Positions 9,792 through 17,767 of a stretch of 64,000 nt of DNA are shown piece after piece. Source of the stretch: Geobacter sp. (GTDB lineage: Bacteria; Desulfobacterota; Desulfuromonadia; Geobacterales; Geobacteraceae). Below the pieces are notes generated by a model. That model had not been told where the DNA came from. It made no database searches and saw only the letters and a program-made list of their open reading frames with translations. Position 1 is the first letter of the stretch. Each line of letters begins with the position of its first letter. The position numbers were made by a program, and so were the translations under genes. The stretch spans positions 124,001-188,000 of the forward strand of contig POSG01000002.1 in NCBI GenBank assembly GCA_003314535.1. Direction: 5' to 3'.

Positions 9792-10428
9792 TTCCCGCCT
9801 CAAATCGGTGCTGGAAAGCCTGATATTCGTTTCCGACGAACCGGTACCATTGGACAAGCTTTGCGCTATACTTGAGGAAAGCAATCGTGACGACATAAGA
9901 AAAGCTCTGTCCGAACTGCAAGAGGACTACGGAAACCCTGAGAGAGGGATATTTCTGGCTGAAGTCGCCAGGGGATGGCAGTTCAGGACCAGAGAAGAAA
10001 ACAGCGATTTCGTTAGGCGCCTGGTTAAGACAAAAGCATCCCGCTTCAGTCAGTCCGCCCTCGAAACCTTGGCAATTGTTGCTTACAGGCAGCCCATTAC
10101 GAGGGCAGAAATTGAATATTACAGGGGAGTTGATTCCGGCGGAGTCCTGAAAACTCTGCTGGAAAAGAAGCTGGTAAAGATTCTCGGGAAAAAAGATATC
10201 CCGGGAAGGCCTCTGATTTATGGCACGACACGGGAATTTCTCGAGATTTTCAGCCTCAGGGACCTGAAATCCCTACCGTCTCTGCGGGAGATCGAAGAAC
10301 TGGCATTGGAAGAGAGTTTCGAACAACAGGAGGAACTTCCTCTCGGCGGTAATGATGCCAGTGAAAGCGAGACGCAAGCAGACAGGCAAGAGAAAGGGAA
10401 CCAGGAACCGGAAAGGGTAGGTGAGTAG
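9772..10428 (+). CDS. scpB: Segregation and condensation protein B
   Basis: ScpB dimerises and binds the kleisin ScpA in the Smc-ScpAB complex. The 218-residue protein has paired winged helices: LKSVLESLIFVSDEPVPLDKL near the N terminus and SQSALETLAIVAYRQPITRAEIE with RGVDSGGVLKTLLEKKLVKI in the second half. A charged low-complexity tail (from about residue 180) follows. The ATG at 9772 lies inside scpA; a second ATG two codons later is equally possible. The gene ends 2 bases before the Memo-family gene, so scpA-scpB-memo is probably one transcript. Confidence 0.95.
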   Translation: MTMLSNNSRLKSVLESLIFVSDEPVPLDKLCAILEESNRDDIRKALSELQEDYGNPERGIFLAEVARGWQFRTREENSDFVRRLVKTKASRFSQSALETLAIVAYRQPITRAEIEYYRGVDSGGVLKTLLEKKLVKILGKKDIPGRPLIYGTTREFLEIFSLRDLKSLPSLREIEELALEESFEQQEELPLGGNDASESETQADRQEKGNQEPERVGE

Positions 10429-10430
10429 AC

Positions 10431-11234
10431 ATGATGCGTCAGCCGGCCGTGGCAGGTCAATTTTATTCTGCTGACAGGCCACATCTGATGTCAGAAATTT
10501 CTTCACTGATTGTCGAACGAAAAAAGAAGACAAAGGCAATTGGCCTATTGGCGCCCCACGCCGGATACGTCTATTCCGGAGCTGTGGCCGGTGCAGTTTT
10601 CGGAGCGGTCCAAATTCCCGAGACCGTGGTCATCATGGGACCCAACCACCATGGTTTGGGCGGGCCGGCATCGTTATATCCGGCTGGAGAATGGCTGACA
10701 CCTCTCGGCAGCGCTCCTGTTGAACCCGGACTTTCTGGACTAATTCTCGAGAACAGCCGTATGATCAGTCCCGACAGGTCAGCTCACCGTTTTGAGCATT
10801 CCATAGAAGTCCAGATCCCGTTTCTCCAGTTCCTGAGACCTGATGTAAAAATAGTTCCAATCTGCCTGAGCTTCGTGGATTATGACACATGCCGCGCGTT
10901 GGGCGCAGCATTGGCGAAAAGCATTAAAGAATTCGAGAAGGATGTCTTGATCGTGGCCAGCACCGACATGACACATTATGAACCCGATGCGGTGGCAAGG
11001 AAAAAGGACGGCATGGCTCTAAAGGAAGTGCTTGAACTTAACCCTGAAGGACTTTATTCGGTTGTTCGAAATACGGGAATAAGCATGTGTGGAATTATAC
11101 CTTCAACTGTTATGCTTGTAGCGGCACTCTCACTGGGAGCTGCCAGTTGCGAACTCGTGCGCTATGCAACAAGCGGAGACGTTTCGGGAGATAAGCGGCA
11201 AGTCGTGGGTTATGCGGGCTTGACGGTTTCTTAG
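10431..11234 (+). CDS. Memo family protein (AmmeMemoRadiSam system protein B)
   Basis: A 267-residue member of the MEMO1 family, related in fold to extradiol dioxygenases. The conserved N terminus (RQPAVAGQFY) and putative metal or active-site histidines are visible in LLAPHAGYVYSGAV, MGPNHHGLG, HRFEHSIEVQIPFLQF and ASTDMTHY, with MCGIIPSTVM near the end. The biochemical role of bacterial Memo proteins is unsettled. In many genomes it neighbours an AMMECR1 protein and a radical SAM enzyme; neither is present here, only scpB upstream (2-base gap). It converges with the next gene, the stops being 2 bases apart. Confidence 0.9.
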   Translation: MMRQPAVAGQFYSADRPHLMSEISSLIVERKKKTKAIGLLAPHAGYVYSGAVAGAVFGAVQIPETVVIMGPNHHGLGGPASLYPAGEWLTPLGSAPVEPGLSGLILENSRMISPDRSAHRFEHSIEVQIPFLQFLRPDVKIVPICLSFVDYDTCRALGAALAKSIKEFEKDVLIVASTDMTHYEPDAVARKKDGMALKEVLELNPEGLYSVVRNTGISMCGIIPSTVMLVAALSLGAASCELVRYATSGDVSGDKRQVVGYAGLTVS

Positions 11235-11236
11235 CA

Positions 11237-11455
11237 CTATTCCTTCTGCTCTTCTTTGGCTATCCTGATTACCTGCAAAACTCCCGGCAAAGATCCCAAT
11301 GTCTCCGTGTCCAGGGAACCGGTGTCTCCGATAACCCCTATGATTGTTCTGTTGGCACCGGTTGACTGGTGGATATCGAAATTCCGCTCGATCAGGTACT
11401 TCTTGATGTTGTCCAGCGCCGTATCATCGGCGGCCTTTTTCATGATGATAAGCAT
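11237..11455 (-). CDS. Stand-alone DAHP-synthase N-terminal (ferredoxin-like) regulatory domain
   Basis: A 72-residue protein starting LIIMKKAADD after Met, with NRTIIGVIGDTG and LPGVLQVIRIAKEEQ. This is the pattern of the ferredoxin-like domain that precedes the catalytic barrel in type I-beta DAHP synthases (Thermotoga type), where it mediates feedback inhibition by aromatic amino acids. Here there is no barrel: the gene stops after the domain. The ATG at 11455 was chosen over longer in-frame starts because family members begin exactly there. It follows the chorismate mutase gene by 22 bases. A regulatory partner role is inference. Confidence 0.75.
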   Translation of the reverse strand: MLIIMKKAADDTALDNIKKYLIERNFDIHQSTGANRTIIGVIGDTGSLDTETLGSLPGVLQVIRIAKEEQKE

Positions 11456-11477
11456 AGTCACTCCACCAGTTTGGGAA

Positions 11478-11753
11478 TTATACAAGCCGCTCGGTCATAA
11501 TTCTTTCCAGCCGCCTTGATTCGTCAATCACCCTCTCGAACAACCTGACAATGGCTTGTTCGTCAAGCGGGCCGGGATTATCATCTTTCATGCGCTGAAA
11601 GATTTTTTTCTCCCGTGACGGATCGAAAATGGGCAGTCCCGCCTCTTTTTTCAATTCACCTATCTTAAGCGCCAGAGCAGCACGCTGGTTGAAAATTCTC
11701 AGCAATTGGGCATCCAGGCGGTCAATTTCAGTCCTCAGTTCGTCGATAGTCAT
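11478..11753 (-). CDS. Chorismate mutase, AroQ type
   Basis: Converts chorismate to prephenate, the branch to phenylalanine and tyrosine. The 91-residue all-helical protein is a free-standing AroQ domain: LRTEIDRLDAQLLRIFNQRAAL, then IGELKKEAGLPIFDPSREK and VIDESRRLE, matching the Arg, Lys and Glu/Gln active-site pattern of AroQ dimers. No prephenate dehydratase or dehydrogenase domain is attached. It lies 6 bases downstream of nadB and 22 bases upstream of the DAHP-synthase-like regulatory domain, an arrangement that suggests joint control of the shikimate branch point. Confidence 0.93.
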   Translation of the reverse strand: MTIDELRTEIDRLDAQLLRIFNQRAALALKIGELKKEAGLPIFDPSREKKIFQRMKDDNPGPLDEQAIVRLFERVIDESRRLERIMTERLV

Positions 11754-11759
11754 AGATCC

Positions 11760-13358
11760 TCAAAACAACTGTTTCTGGATGAGCGTATCCCTTTTCCAGT
11801 TCACATCATCCCTTTCCGGATAATCGATATTGTAGTGGAGTCCACGGGATTCCTTGCGCTGCATGGCGCAAAGAACGATCAATTCGGCAACTGTCGCAAC
11901 GTTGCGCAATTCGATGAGATCGGATGTCACTTTGAAATTCCAATAATATTCCGCTATCTCTTCCTGGATCAGGTTGATCCTGTTCAAAGCCCTCTCCAAC
12001 CGCTTATTTGAACGGACGATACCTACGTAGTTCCACATGAAGCGCCTAACTTCATCCCAGTTCTGTGAAACGACAACCATTTCATCGCTGTCGATCGCAG
12101 TGCCTGCATCCCATTCAGGGATTTCTGGTATTTCAAATCGTACGCTTTTCAATTGTTCGAGAGAATGTCTGTATGACCTGCCCGCGAAAACAGCTGCTTC
12201 AAGCAGGGAATTGCTTGCCAGCCTGTTGGCGCCATGAAGGCCGGTAAAGGCAACTTCGCCAATGGCATAAAGATGCCTGATATCGCTCTCTCCGTTCAGG
12301 TCGGAGGCAACTCCACCGCAAAGGTAGTGGGCAGCCGGAACGACGGGAAGCGGTTCTAGGGTCATGTCGAGGCCAAACTTGAGACAGGTGCGATAAATAT
12401 TGGGAAAACGGCTTTTAATGTAGTCCGCGTCCTTATGGGTGATATCAAGATATACGCAATCGTCACCGTAGGTCTTCATCTCGTTGTCAATGGCGCGGGC
12501 AACCACGTCACGAGGGGCCAAGTCTTTCAGTTTATGGTATTTTTCCATGAAAGGCGTCCCGTCTCTTCGTCGCAGAATGGCGCCTTCCCCCCTTACTGAT
12601 TCTGAAATGAGGAATGATTTGGCCTGGGGATGATAAAGAGTTGTTGGATGAAACTGCATGAATTCCATGTTGGCAATCTTGGCGCCCGCCCTGTAAGCCA
12701 TGGCGACGCCATCACCTGAAGCAACATCAGGATTGCAGGTGTAGAGATAAACTTTGCCGGCGCCCCCTGAAGCCAGAAGTGTAATTTTCGCCGGGAAAGT
12801 CTTTACCCGGTTGCTTTCAACGTCAAGGACATAAGCGCCAAAGCAGCGATTCCTTTCCAGTTGGCGCTTGACTATCTTTGACTCGACTATCAGGTCGATT
12901 GCGGTGTGATTTTCATAAACTTCAATGTTAGGATGTTCGAATACGGCGGTTACCAGCGCCCGTTCTATTTCCCGGCCGGTGAGATCGTCAGCGTGAAGGA
13001 TTCTTCTCTTGCTGTGTCCTCCTTCTCTGGTCAGGTCATAAGTATTTCCCCTAGTGGTGAAGTTGACTCCCCATTCTATAAGGGTGCGAATGACACCGGG
13101 GCCTTCCTCAACCACCATCTTCACCACATCTTCATGGCAAATGCCTGCACCGGCAACAATCGTGTCTTCCATGTGGGACTCGAAAGTGTCCTCTTCCGAA
13201 AAAACCGAGGCTATCCCCCCCTGTGCATAATTCGTGGCAGATTCGGTAATTTCCCTTTTCGTAACAAGAGCTACCGTTCCATGATCAGCCGCCTGCAAAG
13301 CAAAGGACAAACCTGCGATCCCGCTTCCGATTACCAAAAAATCACTTGCACTCTGCAT
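11760..13358 (-). CDS. nadB: L-aspartate oxidase
   Basis: An FAD enzyme oxidising aspartate to iminoaspartate, the first step of de novo NAD synthesis; fumarate can be the acceptor in anaerobes. The 532-residue protein starts with the FAD-binding sequence DFLVIGSGIAGLSFALQAA. It has the His-Arg flavin block NYAQGGIASVF, MQFHPTTLYHP, and GANRLASNSLLEAAVFG-like sequence (GANRLASNSLLEAAVFAGR) typical of the family. The ATG at 13358 is preceded by GGGGGAA at a good distance, better than a TTG four codons upstream. A consensus-like sigma-70 promoter lies at 13402-13430. Confidence 0.96.
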   Translation of the reverse strand: MQSASDFLVIGSGIAGLSFALQAADHGTVALVTKREITESATNYAQGGIASVFSEEDTFESHMEDTIVAGAGICHEDVVKMVVEEGPGVIRTLIEWGVNFTTRGNTYDLTREGGHSKRRILHADDLTGREIERALVTAVFEHPNIEVYENHTAIDLIVESKIVKRQLERNRCFGAYVLDVESNRVKTFPAKITLLASGGAGKVYLYTCNPDVASGDGVAMAYRAGAKIANMEFMQFHPTTLYHPQAKSFLISESVRGEGAILRRRDGTPFMEKYHKLKDLAPRDVVARAIDNEMKTYGDDCVYLDITHKDADYIKSRFPNIYRTCLKFGLDMTLEPLPVVPAAHYLCGGVASDLNGESDIRHLYAIGEVAFTGLHGANRLASNSLLEAAVFAGRSYRHSLEQLKSVRFEIPEIPEWDAGTAIDSDEMVVVSQNWDEVRRFMWNYVGIVRSNKRLERALNRINLIQEEIAEYYWNFKVTSDLIELRNVATVAELIVLCAMQRKESRGLHYNIDYPERDDVNWKRDTLIQKQLF

Positions 13359-13401
13359 TAATTCCCCCAAAACCCCGTTCTACAAGGGGTGAAATGGGTC
13401 G

Positions 13402-13430
13402 ATTATCCATCTACCCCCTCGCATTGTCAA
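13402..13430 (-). promoter_or_regulatory. Sigma-70-type promoter for nadB
   Basis: On the minus strand TTGACA (13425-13430) is followed by a 17-base spacer and GATAAT (13402-13407). The expected transcription start is near 13395, about 37 bases before the nadB ATG. The remainder of the 210-base gap up to pgsA (13431-13568) shows no gene that I can support. Confidence 0.7.
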
Positions 13431-13568
13431 ATTTATTTTCGGTAAATTTATTTATGTACTCACTTTATCTGCACTTAGAGTATGGCGGAAATACTGGTGA
13501 ACTGAAATGCGCCTAGTGCTTGAGGGCAGCAGGGGAGGGGGCAATCCAGTGGAAGCATAGGTTTGACA

Positions 13569-14168
13569 CTAACGTGTCAGAAGTTTGAAGAATCTGGCTA
13601 GGTAGTCTATACCGGACCAGATGGTGATGATCGTGGCTATCCATAGGAAAAAAATGCCTACATTATGCATATTAACATAGAAATACGGATGCTCGATTCC
13701 GAAAACCCAGTAGTAGTTGTAATGCAGCAGTAAACCGAGAATTGCTACTATCTGGAAAATGGTCTTGTACTTGCCGAGATTGCTTGCGGAAATCACGATC
13801 CCCTCAGTGGACGCAATCCCGCGAAGCCCCGTAATGATGATCTCCCTCCCAATTATTATCAGTACCATCCAAGCCGGAGCCCGGCCCATCGGGAGAATCA
13901 TTATGAGTGCGGCAGTTACCATCAATTTGTCTGCAATGGGATCAAGAAATTTTCCCATGACAGTAACTATTTCCATGCGCCTTGCCAGGTAGCCGTCAAG
14001 CCAGTCAGTTACAGAAGCGATTGCGAACAGCGCTGCAGCTGTGAAGGCCGCCCTCCTGGATGGCATGGTAAGTATCACGACCATCGGGGGGATGATGGCG
14101 ATACGAAACAGGGTGAGGACATTGGGAAGATTACGGAGAAGCTTGTTGTTGCCATTGCCGATGATCAT
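13569..14168 (-). CDS. pgsA: CDP-diacylglycerol-glycerol-3-phosphate 3-phosphatidyltransferase
   Basis: Makes phosphatidylglycerophosphate, committing CDP-diacylglycerol to phosphatidylglycerol and cardiolipin. It is a 199-residue inner-membrane protein with about five or six hydrophobic helices. It contains the full CDP-alcohol phosphotransferase motif D-x2-D-G-x2-A-R-x8-G-x3-D-x3-D, visible as DWLDGYLARR followed by GKFLDPIADK. The start LPNVLTLFRIAIIPPMV is typical. It lies 8 bases downstream of the lytic transglycosylase gene, so the two are probably co-transcribed. Confidence 0.95.
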   Translation of the reverse strand: MIIGNGNNKLLRNLPNVLTLFRIAIIPPMVVILTMPSRRAAFTAAALFAIASVTDWLDGYLARRMEIVTVMGKFLDPIADKLMVTAALIMILPMGRAPAWMVLIIIGREIIITGLRGIASTEGIVISASNLGKYKTIFQIVAILGLLLHYNYYWVFGIEHPYFYVNMHNVGIFFLWIATIITIWSGIDYLARFFKLLTR

Positions 14169-14176
14169 GAAAATCC

Positions 14177-14794
14177 CTAGTTGTTCTGGTATGTTTTCTG
14201 GTAACTCAATACCCTTGAAATGTAATTGCGGGTTTCTTCGAAAGGAGGGACCCCACCATACTGCGACACCCTGGAAAGTCCGGCGTTATATGCAGCCAGA
14301 GTCAGCGTTACATCACCTTTGAATGTATCCAGAAGGAAACGCAGATACTTTATGCCACCTCTTATGTTGTCCTTGGGATCAAAGGAATTACTGACCTTGA
14401 GCCCTTGAGCCGTTTTGGGCATCAATTGCATCAGACCTTTCGCACCCTTTGGTGAAACAGCATTGGGATTGTATCCGGATTCGGCATGAATGACCGCTTT
14501 GACAAGACTTCTGTCAACACCGTATTCCGAGCAAAGGCTTGAAATGATGGGATCGAACTCTGCCGTATTTCGACACAGGGCTGAAAGCCTGAAACTGGTA
14601 CGAAGTTTCCTGTCCTTCTTCAGATCGCGCATGAATATTTTGAACCTTCGATCTGTAGGGGTGTCGGTAAAATGCACAACTCCTTCATCGTCTTCGTATT
14701 TATAGATGTCTGCTTGAACGGAGGCGGGCACGGTTACGGCAATAAATACGCAAATAACGAAATGGATCCATGATCGATGAAATCCGTATAACAT
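14177..14794 (-). CDS. Exported lytic transglycosylase (SLT domain) with N-terminal DUF4124 domain
   Basis: A 205-residue secreted protein. A signal peptide is followed by the DUF4124 module (DIYKYEDDEGVVHFTDTPTD) and a Slt70-type goose-lysozyme-like domain: HAESGYNPNAVSPKGAKGLMQLMP with the catalytic Glu in 'AESGYN', then IRGGIKYLRFLL and LAAYNAGLSRV. Such enzymes cut the MurNAc-GlcNAc bond of peptidoglycan with 1,6-anhydro ring formation. The ATG at 14794 was chosen because AAGGAGGG lies 4 bases upstream; a longer frame has no such site. The M23 endopeptidase at 4205-4969 has the same N-terminal module. Confidence 0.93.
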   Translation of the reverse strand: MLYGFHRSWIHFVICVFIAVTVPASVQADIYKYEDDEGVVHFTDTPTDRRFKIFMRDLKKDRKLRTSFRLSALCRNTAEFDPIISSLCSEYGVDRSLVKAVIHAESGYNPNAVSPKGAKGLMQLMPKTAQGLKVSNSFDPKDNIRGGIKYLRFLLDTFKGDVTLTLAAYNAGLSRVSQYGGVPPFEETRNYISRVLSYQKTYQNN

Positions 14795-14818
14795 GAAACC
14801 CTCCTTATTTTGGGTCAT

Positions 14819-15058
14819 AACAATGCATAGTTATTCAAAATATAGACCAATAATGCAAATACTTCAACAAATATAGAAGGTTTGCTTGAAATGACGGGGA
14901 ATTGTCATTTACGGCCTCTGTTTATTTTCAGGATGTATTCCGGATATGGTTCAAGGTTTTACTTTTTAACTGTTTCCATGATATTATGTGCCAAAATATG
15001 TCGTTGGATTCCTTGACTGATTCCGAAAAACGTCAACAATTACATTCTAAGGAATATT
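14819..15058. other. Intergenic region between lytic transglycosylase and queD
   Basis: A 240-base AT-rich gap between divergent genes, which must hold promoters for both. I see AAGGA just upstream of queD but no convincing preQ1 riboswitch, hairpin or further gene. Weak -10-like sequences are frequent in such AT-rich DNA and are not annotated. Confidence 0.5.
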
Positions 15059-15427
15059 ATGTACCGGTTAAAAATTATCACCTCATTCTCTTCAGCCCAT
15101 AACCTGATCAATTACCAGGGAGATTGTGAAAATCTTCACGGACACAACTGGAAAGTTGAAGTGGAAGTAACAGCGACAGACTTGGACAAATCCGGTTTGG
15201 GAATTGACTTCAAGATCCTCAAGTCTGAGACAAACAGTCTCCTTAAATCTCTTGATCACAAATACCTGAATGATCTTGAACCGTTCAGGAATCTATCACC
15301 CTCGTCTGAAAATATCGCGCATTTTCTATTTAAGGAACTTTCCGCAAGGCTCAATAATTCAATTGTCAAAATTGTTTGCGTAACAGTATGGGAATCTGAC
15401 GCGGCAAGCGCTTCTTATTATGAATAG
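15059..15427 (+). CDS. queD: 6-carboxy-5,6,7,8-tetrahydropterin synthase
   Basis: Converts dihydroneopterin triphosphate to 6-carboxytetrahydropterin in queuosine/7-deazaguanine synthesis. The 122-residue tunnelling-fold protein has zinc ligands His14 (FSSAHNL) and His27/His29 in CENLHGHNW, the catalytic Cys23 just before them, LDHKYLND with the catalytic His, and VWESDAASASYY at the end, the typical pterin-binding Glu region. Its last 8 bases overlap queE, so the two consecutive pathway enzymes are co-translated. AAGGA precedes the ATG. Confidence 0.94.
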   Translation: MYRLKIITSFSSAHNLINYQGDCENLHGHNWKVEVEVTATDLDKSGLGIDFKILKSETNSLLKSLDHKYLNDLEPFRNLSPSSENIAHFLFKELSARLNNSIVKIVCVTVWESDAASASYYE

Positions 15428-16181
15428 CAGCGGCAACACACTGGTGGAAGTTTTTTCATCCATCCAAGGGGAAGGCATGCTCATTGGGGCACGGCAGATC
15501 TTCATCCGTTTCCACGGCTGCCAATTGTCGTGCGAATACTGCGACTCCCCTGAAAGCCGTTCTGGAAAGCCGCCGGCAGCATGCCGAGTGGAAAAAAGAC
15601 CCGGCCATGGTGATTTTATTGACATTTCCAATCCTGTTACGGCATCCCGGATTGGCGGCATTCTTGAAGAATGGATATCCATGAGCCCCACCGCTCACCA
15701 TTCAATCAGTCTCACTGGTGGAGAGCCGCTGCTTCAATTATCCTCGAAAAAAGAATTTCTTCCTGTGCTTAGGGACCTTTTGCCTCTCTACCTAGAAACA
15801 AACGGTATTGACTATGAGACACTTGCCGAATGTGTCGATTTCATGGATTACATATCCATGGACATGAAACTGCCATCTGCAACCGGAATGAAAGAATATT
15901 GGAAAAATCATGCTGAGTTTCTAAAGGTAGCATCTAAACGGAATGTTTTCGTAAAGATCGTAGTGAGCAATCATACGAGAATATGCGAAATCCAGCAAGC
16001 TTGCGACACCATCCTCTCTGTAGATGAAAATATCCCCTTGGTTCTGCAACCATTGACAACACATGATGGAAAATTGGGGATATCCGGCAGATATTTGATT
16101 GAATTACAGGAAACAGCTAGTATCCCCTTAAGAAGAGTAAGGGTTATTCCCCAGACTCATAAGTTTATGGGACTGTTGTAA
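15420..16181 (+). CDS. queE: 7-carboxy-7-deazaguanine synthase (radical SAM)
   Basis: Radical SAM enzyme contracting 6-carboxytetrahydropterin to 7-carboxy-7-deazaguanine. The 253-residue protein has VFSSIQGEGMLIGARQIFIRF, then Cys34, Cys38 and Cys41 (CQLSCEYCD), a CxxxCxxC cluster motif with the Asp/Ser metal-binding position following. SLTGGEPLLQ and the short non-canonical barrel typical of QueE are also present. Between the cluster loop and the SAM-binding TGGEP there is a longer linker than in short QueE proteins. It overlaps queD and is followed 31 bases later by a creatininase-family gene. queC and queF are not in the window. Confidence 0.93.
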   Translation: MNSSGNTLVEVFSSIQGEGMLIGARQIFIRFHGCQLSCEYCDSPESRSGKPPAACRVEKRPGHGDFIDISNPVTASRIGGILEEWISMSPTAHHSISLTGGEPLLQLSSKKEFLPVLRDLLPLYLETNGIDYETLAECVDFMDYISMDMKLPSATGMKEYWKNHAEFLKVASKRNVFVKIVVSNHTRICEIQQACDTILSVDENIPLVLQPLTTHDGKLGISGRYLIELQETASIPLRRVRVIPQTHKFMGLL

Positions 16182-16212
16182 TATTCCATGAGTATATTCT
16201 AGGCTACTTATC

Positions 16213-16932
16213 ATGATTATTGAACACATTACCAGTCATGAGTTCGAGAATGGATTGAAGAAAACCCGTTGCGTCGTTATTCCGTTCGGTTCCACTGAAG
16301 AGCATGGAAGCCATTTGCCGCTATCCACCGACACGATCCAGGCCTACGAAGTTGCCAAAGCAGCTTCGCGTTTGATTCCACTATTTGTTGCTCCACCATT
16401 ACATTACGGATGTTGCCGTTCAACGTCGAAGCATCCTGGCACAATATCCATATCCACAAATACTCTTAAGGCATTCCTTAAGGACATCGTATGCTCATTT
16501 CATGAGCAGGGTATGCGACAGTTCATTGTCTTTTCTGGACACGCTGGATCTACCCACAAGATGGCACTGATAGACGCGGGAGAAGAGCTCATCCGCCAAT
16601 TCCTCGATATCAGCGTTGCCGTTCTCACCGAGTACGACTTGGCTTATGAAGAGGGGAAAGAGCTGATAGAAACGAAAGGTGACTCCCATGCAGGCGAGAT
16701 CGAGACATCGCGGATACTCCATCTCTATCCCGAGCTGGTGAAAGGTTGCGACGAAAGGGAGTTTCCATCATTTCCCAAGGGAATGCTGGTACGTGATAAG
16801 CGAAAGTACTGGAAAAACGGTGTCTGGGGAGACCCGACCAAGTCGTCCAGAGAAAAAGGCGAACGCATCAACGACCTTGTCGTGAAAAAACTGGTAGAGT
16901 ATGTTCAGTTCATGGAAAATTTCGTGGAGTAG
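16213..16932 (+). CDS. Creatininase family metal-dependent amidohydrolase
   Basis: A 239-residue creatininase-fold protein. Metal and active-site residues are visible in GSTEEHGSHLPLSTD (residues 26-40), FSGHAGSTHK and GDSHAGEIETS. The family includes creatinine amidohydrolase, the archaeal FAPy deformylase ArfB of deazaflavin/riboflavin synthesis, and the mycofactocin peptidase MftE, all acting on amide bonds of small cyclic or peptide substrates. Its position directly after queD-queE (31-base gap, same strand) suggests a role in pterin/deazapurine chemistry, but that is inference; the substrate is unknown. A terminator lies about 110 bases after its stop. Confidence 0.85.
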   Translation: MIIEHITSHEFENGLKKTRCVVIPFGSTEEHGSHLPLSTDTIQAYEVAKAASRLIPLFVAPPLHYGCCRSTSKHPGTISISTNTLKAFLKDIVCSFHEQGMRQFIVFSGHAGSTHKMALIDAGEELIRQFLDISVAVLTEYDLAYEEGKELIETKGDSHAGEIETSRILHLYPELVKGCDEREFPSFPKGMLVRDKRKYWKNGVWGDPTKSSREKGERINDLVVKKLVEYVQFMENFVE

Positions 16933-17042
16933 CAACATGTTGCGAACAAGAGGTACTTTTTGCAGGCCCATCCCGTACTTGACATAATATATCTTATCGG
17001 ACGTAAATAGTCAGCCCAAGGGGAAGGGATATTCCAACCTGC

Positions 17043-17082
17043 AAAGGGAGCTTTGCGCCTATTCGGTGCGGCTCCCTTTTTG
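17043..17082 (+). terminator. Intrinsic terminator downstream of the queDE operon
   Basis: AAAGGGAGC (17043-17051) pairs with GCTCCCTTT (17071-17079), with an inner GCGCC/GGTGC stem, followed by a T run. A TTGACA at 16979-16984 upstream, with a poorly spaced -10 (TAAATA), leaves open that the stretch 17014-17082 is a short independent RNA. The rest of the gap 16933-17268 holds only a 15-codon reading frame at 17099 (with GGGAGG upstream), whose reality I cannot support. Confidence 0.82.
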
Positions 17083-17268
17083 CGTCCAGGGAGGTCTTAT
17101 GAATCCTTGTACTGAAACCGAACTTGATATGATATTCTGCGACTGATCAGAGACGATGAAAGCCTTGCGGCCTTTGCTTTACGTGTTGTCATGGGTCACT
17201 GAGCTTGAAAGAAATGACGGCTCAAAAACCGGTCAAGCCGTCTCGTTTATTGTTGCCTGAAAAACAAA

Positions 17269-17297
17269 GCGGGTCTACAGAATATCTGTAGACCCGC
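17269..17297 (-). terminator. Intrinsic terminator after tRNA-Pro
   Basis: A perfect 12-bp stem, GCGGGTCTACAG pairing with CTGTAGACCCGC, around an AATAT loop. On the minus strand it is followed by TTTGTTTTT and lies 7 bases beyond the 3' end of the tRNA gene. The opposite side has CTTTTATT, so it may also stop transcription from the left. Confidence 0.88.
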
Positions 17298-17304
17298 CTT
17301 TTAT

Positions 17305-17381
17305 TGGTCGGGGCGACTGGATTCGAACCAGCGACCACTAGACCCCCAGTCTAGTGCGCTACCAGGCTGCGCTACGCCCCG
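17305..17381 (-). tRNA. tRNA-Pro (GGG)
   Basis: A complete 77-base cloverleaf: acceptor CGGGGCG/CGCCCCG, D arm GCGC/GCGC, anticodon arm CTAGA-CTGGGGG-TCTAG giving anticodon GGG with U33, five-base variable region, T arm with TTCGAAT, discriminator A, and an encoded CCA. It decodes CCC and CCU. Confidence 0.95.
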
Positions 17382-17394
17382 TACAGCAAAGAAG

Positions 17395-17748
17395 CTACAT
17401 TTGAAGGAAATCCCGCAGTCTTAACAAATCATCGCGTATTTCCCTCAAAAGGCTGTGTTCCTTGTTTATTTTTTCCTGCAAAACGAGAGTTTCTTCCAAT
17501 CCAGATTTCCTGAAAAGCCGGTTTTTGGCTCCGGCTATGGTCATTTTCTCGCTGTACAGCAACTGCTTGATCGTGAAGACAAGGGCCAGATCATTCTTTG
17601 AATAGAGTCTTTGTCCTGTGCGGCTCTTCAGTGGCTTGAGGACTTCGAACTCGGATTCCCAGAAACGGAGGACTGACGTGTTCACCTCTGCCAATCTGGC
17701 AACTTCACCAATCTTGTAGTATTGCTTGTCGGGAACCCCTGCTTTCAT
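17395..17748 (-). CDS. MerR family transcriptional regulator
   Basis: A 117-residue MerR-type protein: winged helix at the N terminus ([25 protein letters not shown], then [15 protein letters not shown]) followed by a coiled coil (about 75-115) and no effector-binding domain. The ATG at 17748 was chosen because GGAAGGG lies just upstream; an in-frame TTG gives a longer form. It sits 19 bases after ihfA and downstream of pheT-pheS, a widely conserved position in proteobacteria where this small MerR protein has no well-established target. tRNA-Pro follows on the same strand. Confidence 0.9.
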   Translation of the reverse strand: MKAGVPDKQYYKIGEVARLAEVNTSVLRFWESEFEVLKPLKSRTGQRLYSKNDLALVFTIKQLLYSEKMTIAGAKNRLFRKSGLEETLVLQEKINKEHSLLREIRDDLLRLRDFLQM

Positions 17749-17767
17749 GGTCCCTTCCGCAGGCAAG

